DNA of 28,497 nt, taken from assembly GCA_036398095.1 (NCBI GenBank), contig DASWHR010000023.1:1-28497 (forward strand). The letters run 5' to 3'. Of this stretch, positions 1 through 6,241 are shown piece by piece. Within the stretch, counting starts at the first letter, position 1, and each line of letters starts with the position of its first letter. Below the pieces are notes generated by a model. That model was given only the letters and a program-made list of their open reading frames with translations. It did no database searches and had not been told where the DNA came from. The DNA is from DASWHR01 sp036398095 (GTDB lineage: Bacteria > Actinomycetota > AC-67). The position numbers were made by a program, and so were the translations under genes.

Positions 1-61
1 AATCGCCCGGCCGCACCGCTTTTTCCACGAGCAGTCGCGCGCGCTGCGCCTCCGGCGCTCC

Positions 62-67
62 TATGAT
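62..67 (+). promoter_or_regulatory. -10 box for leaderless lipoprotein mRNA
   Basis: TATGAT lies 7 nt before the ATG at 75. At that distance the transcript would begin at or next to the start codon. There is no Shine-Dalgarno-like purine run before either ATG (63 or 75), and no clear -35 hexamer. The same TANNNT-to-start spacing recurs at several other genes in the window, which supports the reading. Confidence 0.5.
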
Positions 68-74
68 TGACCCC

Positions 75-908
75 ATGTCGCGCCGCGCCCTGATTGTCTC
101 GCTCGCGCTCGCGCTCACGGCCGCCGCGTGTTCCGGCAAAACGCCGGCCGGACGCGGGGGCGCCGCGACGCCATCCGTGAGCGATTCCGCGACGCGCCAG
201 GCAAGCGCCGGACGCGCATCGCCGTCCGCATCACCGCCCACGACACCGGCCGGAGCCACGCCGGCAGTGCCTGTTCCGGTTCCGTCCGGCGCGCCGATCC
301 CCGCGACCGGCGAATACCTCTACGCGCAGCACGGCTCGGAGACGTTCTGCTCCACGGCCGCGTGCGGAACCCCGCGCGCGCTTCCGCCGACGATGCGTGC
401 GACGGTTCGCTACGGCGGTGCCGACGCGACGAATCATCACGCGGTGGATCTGGATCTTGCCCTCGCCCCCGGCCGCACGATTCGCGTGCGAAGCCGATAC
501 TCGCCGACATCGATCCTGGTCGATCGCGTCGAGGCCGTGTTCACCGAGTCGGGCATCACCCAGTCGGGCTCGATCGCGCCCACCCCGGCGATCGTGCTCC
601 TGTCGTTCCCGCTGCGCAAAGGGCCGCCGGCCGAGCAGGCTTTTACGGACGGGAATACGAGCGGAACCTACACGCGCGCCGTGGTCGGCGAGGAGACGAT
701 CAACGCCGCCGGACAACGCACGCGCGCATGGCGGGTCGAGTCGACGATTCGAACCGCTGGGGAGCATCCGTCGACGATCGGAGTGACGATGTGGGTCGAA
801 GAGCCCACGCGCACGTTCCTTCGGCTCGCCGTCACGATCGACGTAACCTCCGAGATCACGCGCTACAAAGCATCCTTCACCGACACGCTTCAGAGCCGGC
901 CGCGCTAA
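75..908 (+). CDS. Putative secreted lipoprotein of unknown function
   Basis: A 277-residue protein beginning MSRRALIVSLALALTAAAC, a basic and hydrophobic type II signal peptide with the lipid-accepting Cys at residue 19. A Ser/Thr/Pro/Ala-rich linker follows to about residue 75, then a folded part rich in beta-type sequence and ending in TDTLQSRPR. An ATG at 63 is in frame, but 75 puts the signal peptide at the very N-terminus and sits 7 nt after a TATGAT box, so 75 is chosen. Two Cys (in FCSTAACG) could form a disulfide outside the membrane. I do not recognise the family. Its stop overlaps by 4 bp the stop of the convergent gene at 905-1564. Function is not assignable beyond probable surface anchoring. 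Confidence 0.8.
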   Translation: MSRRALIVSLALALTAAACSGKTPAGRGGAATPSVSDSATRQASAGRASPSASPPTTPAGATPAVPVPVPSGAPIPATGEYLYAQHGSETFCSTAACGTPRALPPTMRATVRYGGADATNHHAVDLDLALAPGRTIRVRSRYSPTSILVDRVEAVFTESGITQSGSIAPTPAIVLLSFPLRKGPPAEQAFTDGNTSGTYTRAVVGEETINAAGQRTRAWRVESTIRTAGEHPSTIGVTMWVEEPTRTFLRLAVTIDVTSEITRYKASFTDTLQSRPR

Positions 909-1564
909 CGGCGCCGGCCGCCGCCGCCTTGCTTCTTCTTGTCGTTGTCGTCGTTGCCGTTGCCCTCGTTCTTCTTGCCCTTGCCGCCGTCTTGCTTGGG
1001 GTCGTCGCCGGCGTCGTCGCCTGTGTCGTCGCCTGTGTCGTCGTCCTTCTTCTTCCCGGGCTTGTTCGCCTCCCCGTCGGGTTCCGTCTCGTCATCGCCG
1101 GTGCTCGGCGAATCCACGGCGCCGCTGCCACCCGACACACCACCGGTCGAACCGCCGCCGGTACCGGTCGAGCCGCCCCCCCCGGTTCCCAGTACCACCG
1201 GGTCGGCTTCGGGCTTGGGCTGCGGACGCCACGTGCCGCCGGCCGGCGCGGGCGAGCCCGGCGTGCCGATCTCCGAAGGGATCACGACCGACACGACGCC
1301 GGCGACGGCGCCTGTCGATGCCTGCGCGATCGAAAGGACCTGCGTCGCGGCCGGACGGAGCACGTCGTTCAGCTCGGCTCCGACGGCGGGACGCGCGATC
1401 CGCGGCCCCGATACGGCGCGGGACGGTGCGTCCAGCATCGGCGCGAGCCATGGATCGGTGTCGACGGCGCGAGTGCCGACGGCGACGAGCGCGATCAGCA
1501 TGGCGAGCGTGCCGACGCTCAACGAGACCGTCCCGTTCGCAGCGGGCGAGGGGGAGCGATTCAT
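905..1564 (-). CDS. Membrane-anchored protein with Gly/Asp/Lys-rich tail
   Basis: A 219-residue protein. A single hydrophobic segment at about residues 13-33 acts as signal or anchor. A 90-residue middle of no recognised family follows, then a Pro/Gly linker and a low-complexity tail from about residue 125. The tail contains a GTGGGGSTGTGGGS stretch, repeats of the unit TGDD, then mixed Lys/Asp/Gly/Asn and a GGGGRRR end. The start ATG shares an ATGA junction with the stop of the diguanylate cyclase gene, so the two are translationally coupled and probably cotranscribed. The tail should be disordered and highly charged. The partnership with a c-di-GMP synthase hints at a surface or envelope role, but this is inference. 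Coding is supported by the junction and the anchor; the tail could be composition-driven. Confidence 0.7.
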   Translation of the reverse strand: MNRSPSPAANGTVSLSVGTLAMLIALVAVGTRAVDTDPWLAPMLDAPSRAVSGPRIARPAVGAELNDVLRPAATQVLSIAQASTGAVAGVVSVVIPSEIGTPGSPAPAGGTWRPQPKPEADPVVLGTGGGGSTGTGGGSTGGVSGGSGAVDSPSTGDDETEPDGEANKPGKKKDDDTGDDTGDDAGDDPKQDGGKGKKNEGNGNDDNDKKKQGGGGRRR

Positions 1565-3438
1565 GATCGGACTCCTTGCGTTGCGGTCTGGGAAACGACG
1601 ACGCGGTTGCGACCCTGTTCCTTCGCTCCGTACAGAGCCAGGTCGGCCGCGTGCAGCAGATCCTCGGCGTCCAGCGCGCCGCCGATCGTGGCGGCGACGC
1701 CGATGCTTGCGGTTACCCGGACGCCGCCGGCGACGGGAAACGGCGTCGCCTCCATCGCGGAGCGAATCTTCTCCGCGACGATCAGCGCGCCGGCCGGCGG
1801 CGTCTCGGGCAGAATCAGGACGAACTCTTCGCCGCCGTACCGCGCGAGAACATCCACTTCGCGGCGCACGACGCTCCCCATGCGGCGGACCGCCTCGATC
1901 AGAACGCGGTCGCCTTCGATGTGCCCGTGCACGTCGTTGACTCGCTTGAAAAGATCCAGGTCGATCATCAGCAGCGACGTGATCGTGCGGTAGCGACGAC
2001 CGCGCTCGACCTCGGACGCGAGCACTTCTTCGAGCGTTCGCCGGTTGGGGATGCCGGTGAGCGCGTCGGTGCGCGCCATCGCTTCGGCCTCCTCGCGCAG
2101 AAACACGTTGTCGATCGCGACGCTGGCTTGCGCGGCGAACGAGGCGAGCGTCGCGACGTCGCGCTCGTCGAACGGGTCGATGCCGGCGCTGGTGAGCGCG
2201 ATCGCGCCGACGATCTCGGTGCCGCGATGCAGCGGCGCCGCCACGACGGTGCGACCGAGCGGGTCGTCGCCGCCGAAGCCGGGCAGCAGCAGCGGACGAC
2301 CGGATCGCGCGGCCTCGAACGCCGGCTCGCGCGTCGCCGGAGCGGCTTCCAATCCGAGCGACGCGGTGAGCTGAAGCTCACCTTCGGGAGAAAGCCGGTA
2401 GAGCGCCCCGCCTTGCGCGCCGAGCGTCGCAGCGGCCGCCTCGAGCAGCGCGCCGAGCATCTCTTCCATGCCGCGGGTCGATCGAAGCGTCGCCCCGAGC
2501 CGTTCGAGCGTGCGGCGCAGCTCGTCGCGCGAGTCTCGAAGCTCGTTCACGTAGGACTGTACCGAGCCGGCCATCGTGTTGAACGCGGCGCCGACGCGCG
2601 CGATCTCGTCCCGGCCGCCGGCGCGGACGCGGACCGAAAGGTCGCCGGCGGCCATCGCGTGGGCCCCGGCCGCCAGTTCGGCAAGTGGGCGCGCGATCGC
2701 GCCGGCGATCGCCACGCCCAGCGCGGCGGCCATCAGCAGTCCCACGGCGCCGATCAACCCGAGGATTCCGGCGACATCGCTGATGCCGGCTCCCGAAGGG
2801 GACATGACGATGAGCGCGCCGGCGTTGCCTTCGATCGGCAGGGCGACGCCGCGCTGACCGGCGAACGCAAACGCCCCGGATGCCGGCGCATTCGCTGCGA
2901 TGCGCGCCGCCTGAGGCGAGCTTGCGGCAAGCAGCTCCTCGCCGTGGCGCAGCGCAACCGACACGCCGGTCTCGACGGCGAGCCGTTTCGCGTAGACCGA
3001 ATCGGTGAACCATCCGCCGTAGAGCACACCGCGGCCGGGCAGCGTCGCGGCCGCGCGCTCGACCCCGGCCGGTTCTTCCGCGGTGATCCGAGCGACCGGG
3101 TCGAGCCCGGGCTCGAACGAGGGCGCACGCATGCTCGACAGCGAGCCGAGCACCAAGAAGTCGAGGCCGGATTCGAGCCGCGCGGATTCGATGCGGGCGG
3201 CGAGCGCCGCCTGGGGCGCGACGGCGAGCCCGCGGGCGATTCGCGCGACGTCCCGCGCCGCGCGCTCCAATCGCTCCGTTCGCAGGGTGGAGGCGCCGAC
3301 CGATGCGCCGCGCAACCGTTCGATCGCCCGCTGATCCAGTTCTTTGGGGACGAAGACGGCGACGGCGGCGATGGCTCCGGCGAGCGGGACGACGACGATC
3401 AGAACGAAGAAAAGCGACAGCCGAGTACGAAGCGTCAC
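1561..3438 (-). CDS. Membrane diguanylate cyclase (HAMP-GAF-GGDEF)
   Basis: Predicted to make c-di-GMP from two GTP. The 625-residue protein has a TM helix (about 8-30), a roughly 190-residue extracytoplasmic sensor region, a second TM (about 222-250), HAMP (about 250-300), a coiled stretch, GAF (about 325-445) and GGDEF (about 455-615). The active-site signature is GGEEF at 535-539. An RxxD inhibitory site (REVD, 526-529) lies exactly five residues before it, so product feedback inhibition is expected. TDALTGIPNRR marks the GGDEF start. A longer frame runs upstream to 3513. The GTG at 3438 is chosen because GGAGGG precedes it by about 8 nt and the hydrophobic segment then sits at the N-terminus. 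It is the first gene of a pair: its stop overlaps the next start as ATGA. The ligand sensed is unknown. Confidence 0.93.
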   Translation of the reverse strand: MTLRTRLSLFFVLIVVVPLAGAIAAVAVFVPKELDQRAIERLRGASVGASTLRTERLERAARDVARIARGLAVAPQAALAARIESARLESGLDFLVLGSLSSMRAPSFEPGLDPVARITAEEPAGVERAAATLPGRGVLYGGWFTDSVYAKRLAVETGVSVALRHGEELLAASSPQAARIAANAPASGAFAFAGQRGVALPIEGNAGALIVMSPSGAGISDVAGILGLIGAVGLLMAAALGVAIAGAIARPLAELAAGAHAMAAGDLSVRVRAGGRDEIARVGAAFNTMAGSVQSYVNELRDSRDELRRTLERLGATLRSTRGMEEMLGALLEAAAATLGAQGGALYRLSPEGELQLTASLGLEAAPATREPAFEAARSGRPLLLPGFGGDDPLGRTVVAAPLHRGTEIVGAIALTSAGIDPFDERDVATLASFAAQASVAIDNVFLREEAEAMARTDALTGIPNRRTLEEVLASEVERGRRYRTITSLLMIDLDLFKRVNDVHGHIEGDRVLIEAVRRMGSVVRREVDVLARYGGEEFVLILPETPPAGALIVAEKIRSAMEATPFPVAGGVRVTASIGVAATIGGALDAEDLLHAADLALYGAKEQGRNRVVVSQTATQGVRS

Positions 3439-3608
3439 GCTTCTTTCCCTCCCACAGCGACCCGTCCGGCTCCAACCGATTCCGAACGGTTTCGCTGCCC
3501 GCGCTATCGGCACGTTCTGTCACACACTGAAGGAATCTCGGTGAAATCCTTTGCCGGAATCGGAGGGGGAAACCAGCATGAACAGTGACCTTCCGGGCGG
3601 CGAATGCG
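3439..3608. other. Intergenic region upstream of diguanylate cyclase
   Basis: About 170 bp between the cyclase start and the terminator of the neighbouring gene. It holds the cyclase Shine-Dalgarno and presumably its promoter. I found no convincing -35/-10 pair. A short imperfect repeat, AACCG and CGGTT separated by 8 nt (minus strand, near 3478-3495), is the only symmetric element noted. Confidence 0.4.
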
Positions 3609-3648
3609 AAAACCCCCGGCACGGGACGTGGTTCCCGGGCCGGGGGTT
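3609..3648 (-). terminator. Rho-independent terminator of the HbhA/phasin-like gene
   Basis: On the minus strand a 10-bp arm AACCCCCGGC (3648-3639) pairs with GCCGGGGGTT (3620-3611), with an additional inner GGGA/TCCC pairing. The arm is followed by a short TTTT run (the GTT end and following TT). It starts 12 nt after the stop of the gene at 3661. The T-run is short, but the stem is strong and well placed. It is the only convincing intrinsic terminator I found in the window. Confidence 0.75.
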
Positions 3649-3660
3649 CCGAACAGAAAG

Positions 3661-3975
3661 CTACTTCGCTGCGGGGGTCTTTCGCGTCTTGCGAGCCGGC
3701 AGCACCTTGCCGGTGATGGGCTCGAAGGCCTGAACCAGACCGAGCGCGTATTGCTTGTTGGTCTTGAGGACGTTCTCGGCGATGCCGAACCCGGTCTTCA
3801 CGACGGCCTCGGGTTGCGGCAGCTTGGCCGCAAAGGGAAGCGTCGGCAGCTCGGGAAGCATCCCGCCGACCAAGCCGGTCACGGTCGAGACGGCGCTGAC
3901 CGTCATGTCCTGGGCCTGCTTGACGCCCGTCAGGACGCGATCGGCTGCCTTCTCGGCGATAGCGGTGTACGCCAT
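3661..3975 (-). CDS. HbhA/phasin-like small helical protein
   Basis: A 104-residue, probably all-helical protein. An amphipathic helix (about 1-35) is followed by a Gly/Pro-rich turn (VGGMLPELPTLPF), a second helix (about 55-88) and a Lys/Pro/Ala-rich tail ending RKTRKTPAAK. This layout resembles actinobacterial phasin-like proteins and the heparin-binding hemagglutinin HbhA, which also ends in a Lys/Ala/Pro tail. It is shorter than mycobacterial HbhA (about 200 residues), so the assignment is tentative. A lipid- or polyester-granule role is possible. The start has a very strong Shine-Dalgarno (AAAGGAGGAG, 6 nt before the ATG). Upstream are a clear promoter with an embedded palindrome and then the XRE regulator gene, the same order as Rv0474-hbhA in Mycobacterium tuberculosis. 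A terminator follows it. Confidence 0.8.
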   Translation of the reverse strand: MAYTAIAEKAADRVLTGVKQAQDMTVSAVSTVTGLVGGMLPELPTLPFAAKLPQPEAVVKTGFGIAENVLKTNKQYALGLVQAFEPITGKVLPARKTRKTPAAK

Positions 3976-4012
3976 TTCGTCTCCTCCTTTGGATGGTCGG
4001 TGCGGGGATCGT

Positions 4013-4048
4013 GCTTGGTGATGCTAAGTCTACCAAGCGGGTGCTTGG
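4013..4048. promoter_or_regulatory. Operator cluster of GCTTGG/CCAAGC half-sites
   Basis: Three half-sites: GCTTGG at 4013-4018, CCAAGC at 4033-4038 and GCTTGG at 4043-4048. The last two form a perfect palindrome with a 4-nt centre lying wholly inside the 17-bp spacer of the promoter at 4027-4055. The first lies just past the expected transcription start. A matching pair (GCTTGG-N4-CCAAGC) occurs at 4449-4464 in front of the XRE gene. The likely ligand is that XRE regulator, binding to repress or modulate both genes; this is inference. Confidence 0.7.
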
Positions 4049-4055
4049 CCGTCAA
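4027..4055 (-). promoter_or_regulatory. Sigma-70-type promoter of the HbhA/phasin-like gene
   Basis: On the minus strand, -35 TTGACG (4055-4050) and -10 TAGACT (4032-4027) are separated by exactly 17 bp. Both are close to consensus, the best promoter match in the window. The start point would fall near 4020, giving a leader of about 45 nt that contains the strong ribosome-binding site. Confidence 0.8.
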
Positions 4056-4075
4056 ATCCCGGAAGAAGCGGCAGG

Positions 4076-4429
4076 TCAGGACGCCCCGAGGAAGCCTCGG
4101 TAGACGCGCAGGAGGGCTTCCTTCTGCTCGTCGGACAACCGCTCGTCGGCGAGAATCGCCTGCTCGACGCCGGCGGGGCCGGGGTCGGGACGCGGGTCGA
4201 TCAGGCCGGCTCTCGCATACAGGGTTTCGGCCGAGATTTGCAGTGCTTCCGCGATGGATTTCAAAACCTGAGCCGACGGCCGGTAGATCCCGCGCTCGAT
4301 TTGGGACAGATACGGATTCGACACCTGCGTCAAGCGCTCGAGCTGGCGGAGCGACAGGTTGGCCAGGCGCCGCTGGCTTCGAATGAAGCCGCCCAGCCCT
4401 TTGAGCGCACCGTCGTCGCCATGGGTCAC
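4076..4429 (-). CDS. XRE-family helix-turn-helix regulator
   Basis: A 117-residue DNA-binding protein. The XRE/Cro-type HTH spans about residues 10-70. The recognition region includes LRQLERLTQVSNPYLSQIE, and the C-terminal part has LADERLSDEQKEALLRVYR. It lies directly upstream of the HbhA/phasin-like gene, and both regions carry GCTTGG/CCAAGC palindromes, so it probably regulates that gene and itself. Start choice: the open frame extends to a TTG at 4468 and an ATG at 4441, but those codons run through the palindrome and the -10 box. The GTG at 4429 lies 7 nt after TATGCT (4442-4437), a leaderless arrangement, and immediately precedes the conserved domain. ATG 4441 remains possible. Confidence 0.88.
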   Translation of the reverse strand: MTHGDDGALKGLGGFIRSQRRLANLSLRQLERLTQVSNPYLSQIERGIYRPSAQVLKSIAEALQISAETLYARAGLIDPRPDPGPAGVEQAILADERLSDEQKEALLRVYRGFLGAS

Positions 4430-4436
4430 GCCGCCG

Positions 4437-4464
4437 AGCATAGCATCCGCTTGGGCGACCAAGC
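4437..4464 (-). promoter_or_regulatory. XRE promoter -10 box and autoregulatory palindrome
   Basis: On the minus strand TATGCT (4442-4437) lies 7 nt before the GTG at 4429. Upstream of it, at 4464-4449, is the perfect inverted repeat GCTTGG-N4-CCAAGC, extended by one C/G pair on each side to 4448-4465. No clear -35 is visible. The half-sites are the same as those in the promoter of the neighbouring gene, which points to autoregulation. Confidence 0.6.
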
Positions 4465-4586
4465 GCAATTGATGTTTAGGGACGGCCGCTGTTGCCCATG
4501 ATGTTCCAGTGGCATCGAATGCCGGGTGACCACTCCTACCCTTGGTCCGACGGGGGAGACGATCGAAGCTGCCTCATCAACGAACC

Positions 4587-5510
4587 GTGGAACCTTTCCG
4601 CCATGAAGCCGTCTTCTACGACGGCCCGGAGGCGTTCGTCCGGCGAATCGGTCCGTTCATCGTTTCCGGGCTCGCCGCGGACGAGCCGGTCTTGGTCATG
4701 GCTCCGCCGGACCGCAATGCGGCACTGCGGGCGCATCTCGGCGACGACGCCTGCCGCGTTCGTTTCGCCGACATGAGCGTGGTCGGTCGCAATCCCGCGC
4801 GGATCATTCCCGCCTGGAGAGACTTCGCCGGCGAGCATGCGGGTCGCCGCGCGCGTGGGGTCGGCGAGCCGATCTGGTCGAGCCGCTCCCCCGACGAGCT
4901 CGACGAGTGCCACATCCACGAGTCGCTGCTCAACCTCGCCTTCGCCGGCGGCGCCGGCTTCTGGCTCGCCTGCCCCTACGACACCCGCTCGCTGCCTCCC
5001 GCCGTGGTGGCAGAGGCGCGCCGCACGCATCCGCTCGGCGACGGCGAGCCAACCGGCGAATACGCGGGGGTACCGTCGGCGGCGAGCGCGCTGTCGCGTC
5101 CGCTGCCGCCGCCGCCGCCGGATGCGCGCGAGATGGCCTTCTTCACCGACAACGTTCGGTCCGTGCGCGGGTTCGCCAGAAAGGGCGCGGACGCATTCGG
5201 CCTGAACGGAAACGACGCGGACGCCTTCGCGCTCGCCGCGCACGAGGTCGCGATCAACACCATCCTGCACGGCGGCGGCGCCGGCATCCTTCGCCTGTGG
5301 GAGACGGCGGCCGCCTTGACCGGTGATGTGACCGACGCGGGGTCGATGACGATGCCGCTCGTCGGACGCATCCGCCCCACGCCCGACCAAGAGGGCGGCC
5401 GCGGCGTGTGGCTGACCAACCAGTTATGCGACTTGGTGCAGATCCGCACCGGCCCGGCCGGCACGACGGTGCGGTTCCACATGGCTCGCCGGGAGCGTCA
5501 ATCGACGTAG
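4587..5510 (+). CDS. MEDS domain-HATPase anti-sigma-type regulator
   Basis: About 307 residues. The N-terminal MEDS sensory domain (starting FRHEAVFYDG, to about residue 160) also occurs in DcmR-like regulators. The C-terminal half is a GHKL ATPase of the RsbW/SpoIIAB anti-sigma kinase type (about 185-300): the N-box is HEVAINTILHGG, and a late PLVGR...GGRGVWLTNQLCDLVQIR block is typical of this subgroup. It probably acts in the cytoplasm, controlling a sigma factor or anti-anti-sigma partner, none of which is encoded nearby. The open frame begins at a TTG (4542), and the GTG at 4587 is the last plausible start before the domain. No start has a good Shine-Dalgarno, so the first 15 codons are uncertain. 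It overlaps the convergent GNAT gene by 13 bp. Confidence 0.85.
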   Translation: MEPFRHEAVFYDGPEAFVRRIGPFIVSGLAADEPVLVMAPPDRNAALRAHLGDDACRVRFADMSVVGRNPARIIPAWRDFAGEHAGRRARGVGEPIWSSRSPDELDECHIHESLLNLAFAGGAGFWLACPYDTRSLPPAVVAEARRTHPLGDGEPTGEYAGVPSAASALSRPLPPPPPDAREMAFFTDNVRSVRGFARKGADAFGLNGNDADAFALAAHEVAINTILHGGGAGILRLWETAAALTGDVTDAGSMTMPLVGRIRPTPDQEGGRGVWLTNQLCDLVQIRTGPAGTTVRFHMARRERQST

Positions 5511-6241
5511 ATCCGGATCCTTTCCACCGTTCGGAATCCGATGCGCTCATACACGGGCCGGCCCATCTCGGACGCGTGCAGATACGCGAGATCCGCGCCC
5601 GCCTGGGCTCCGATGCGTACCGCTTCGACGGTGGCGGCGCGCCCCAGCCCGCGGCGCCGATGCTCGGGCCGGGTCGTGACGCCGAAAACGCCGGCTTCGC
5701 CTCCGGTGACGCACGCGATCGACGTCGCGGCCGGCGCGCCCTCGTCGAATGCGAGCAGCATCGTGCAGGCGTCGAACATCTGAGGCGACGAGAACACTCG
5801 AAGCGCGTCGATCGGATCGTTGAAGCCGGCCGCCTGCGTTTGCAGATGAAGGTCGAGCTCGTCGGGGCCGATGATGCGCACACGCGGATCCGGATCGGGA
5901 AGCGCGACGATCGGATGCAACACCATCGCGGGTTGCTCGATGTGCACGGACATGCCGCGCGCGGTCGCGGCTCGTTCGGCAGCGGGATCGAGCCCTTCCG
6001 GAATCTCGAAGCCGAACGGGACGCCGCGGCGTTCGTATTCGGCCGCGCGGGCGGTCAGCGCCGCCGCGGGATCGGCGAGCGGCTCGTACACGATGGTCGG
6101 GTTGAAGTTTCGGGTCGCGGCCATGCTGAAGTAGGTAAGCATGCCGCCGTCGTCGATCAATTCGCGGCCGGTCGCTTTGGCAACGGCGCGCCACGCATCC
6201 AGGTTTCCGCTTCGTGCGCGCTGCGCGAGTTCGCCGGTCAT
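5498..6241 (-). CDS. GNAT family N-acetyltransferase
   Basis: A 247-residue protein. The C-terminal GNAT domain (about 120-245) shows the acetyl-CoA pyrophosphate loop RPEHRRRGLGRAA, preceded by a beta-strand VFGVTT. It ends with the usual YERIGFRTVERIRIYV strand. The N-terminal 115 residues are a divergent second domain containing FNPTIVYEP. The acyl acceptor cannot be told from sequence. Its ATG overlaps the ligD stop as ATGA, so it is translationally coupled to LigD. A role in modifying a DNA-repair partner is possible, but there is no direct evidence. Its 3' end overlaps the MEDS gene on the other strand. Confidence 0.88.
   Translation of the reverse strand: MTGELAQRARSGNLDAWRAVAKATGRELIDDGGMLTYFSMAATRNFNPTIVYEPLADPAAALTARAAEYERRGVPFGFEIPEGLDPAAERAATARGMSVHIEQPAMVLHPIVALPDPDPRVRIIGPDELDLHLQTQAAGFNDPIDALRVFSSPQMFDACTMLLAFDEGAPAATSIACVTGGEAGVFGVTTRPEHRRRGLGRAATVEAVRIGAQAGADLAYLHASEMGRPVYERIGFRTVERIRIYVD

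Noticed and set aside
128..1993. 621-codon plus-strand frame covering three annotated genes
   Set aside because: Arg-rich translation overlapping a lipoprotein with a clear signal peptide and two coupled minus-strand genes.
1576..3588. 670-codon open frame opposite the diguanylate cyclase gene
   Set aside because: It is antisense to a gene with clear HAMP, GAF and GGDEF motifs. Its product is Arg/Gly-rich with no domain, as expected of a GC-rich shadow frame.
3551..3733. Small plus-strand ORF starting MPESEGE
   Set aside because: It runs through the terminator stem and the antisense of the HbhA/phasin-like gene; no supporting motif.
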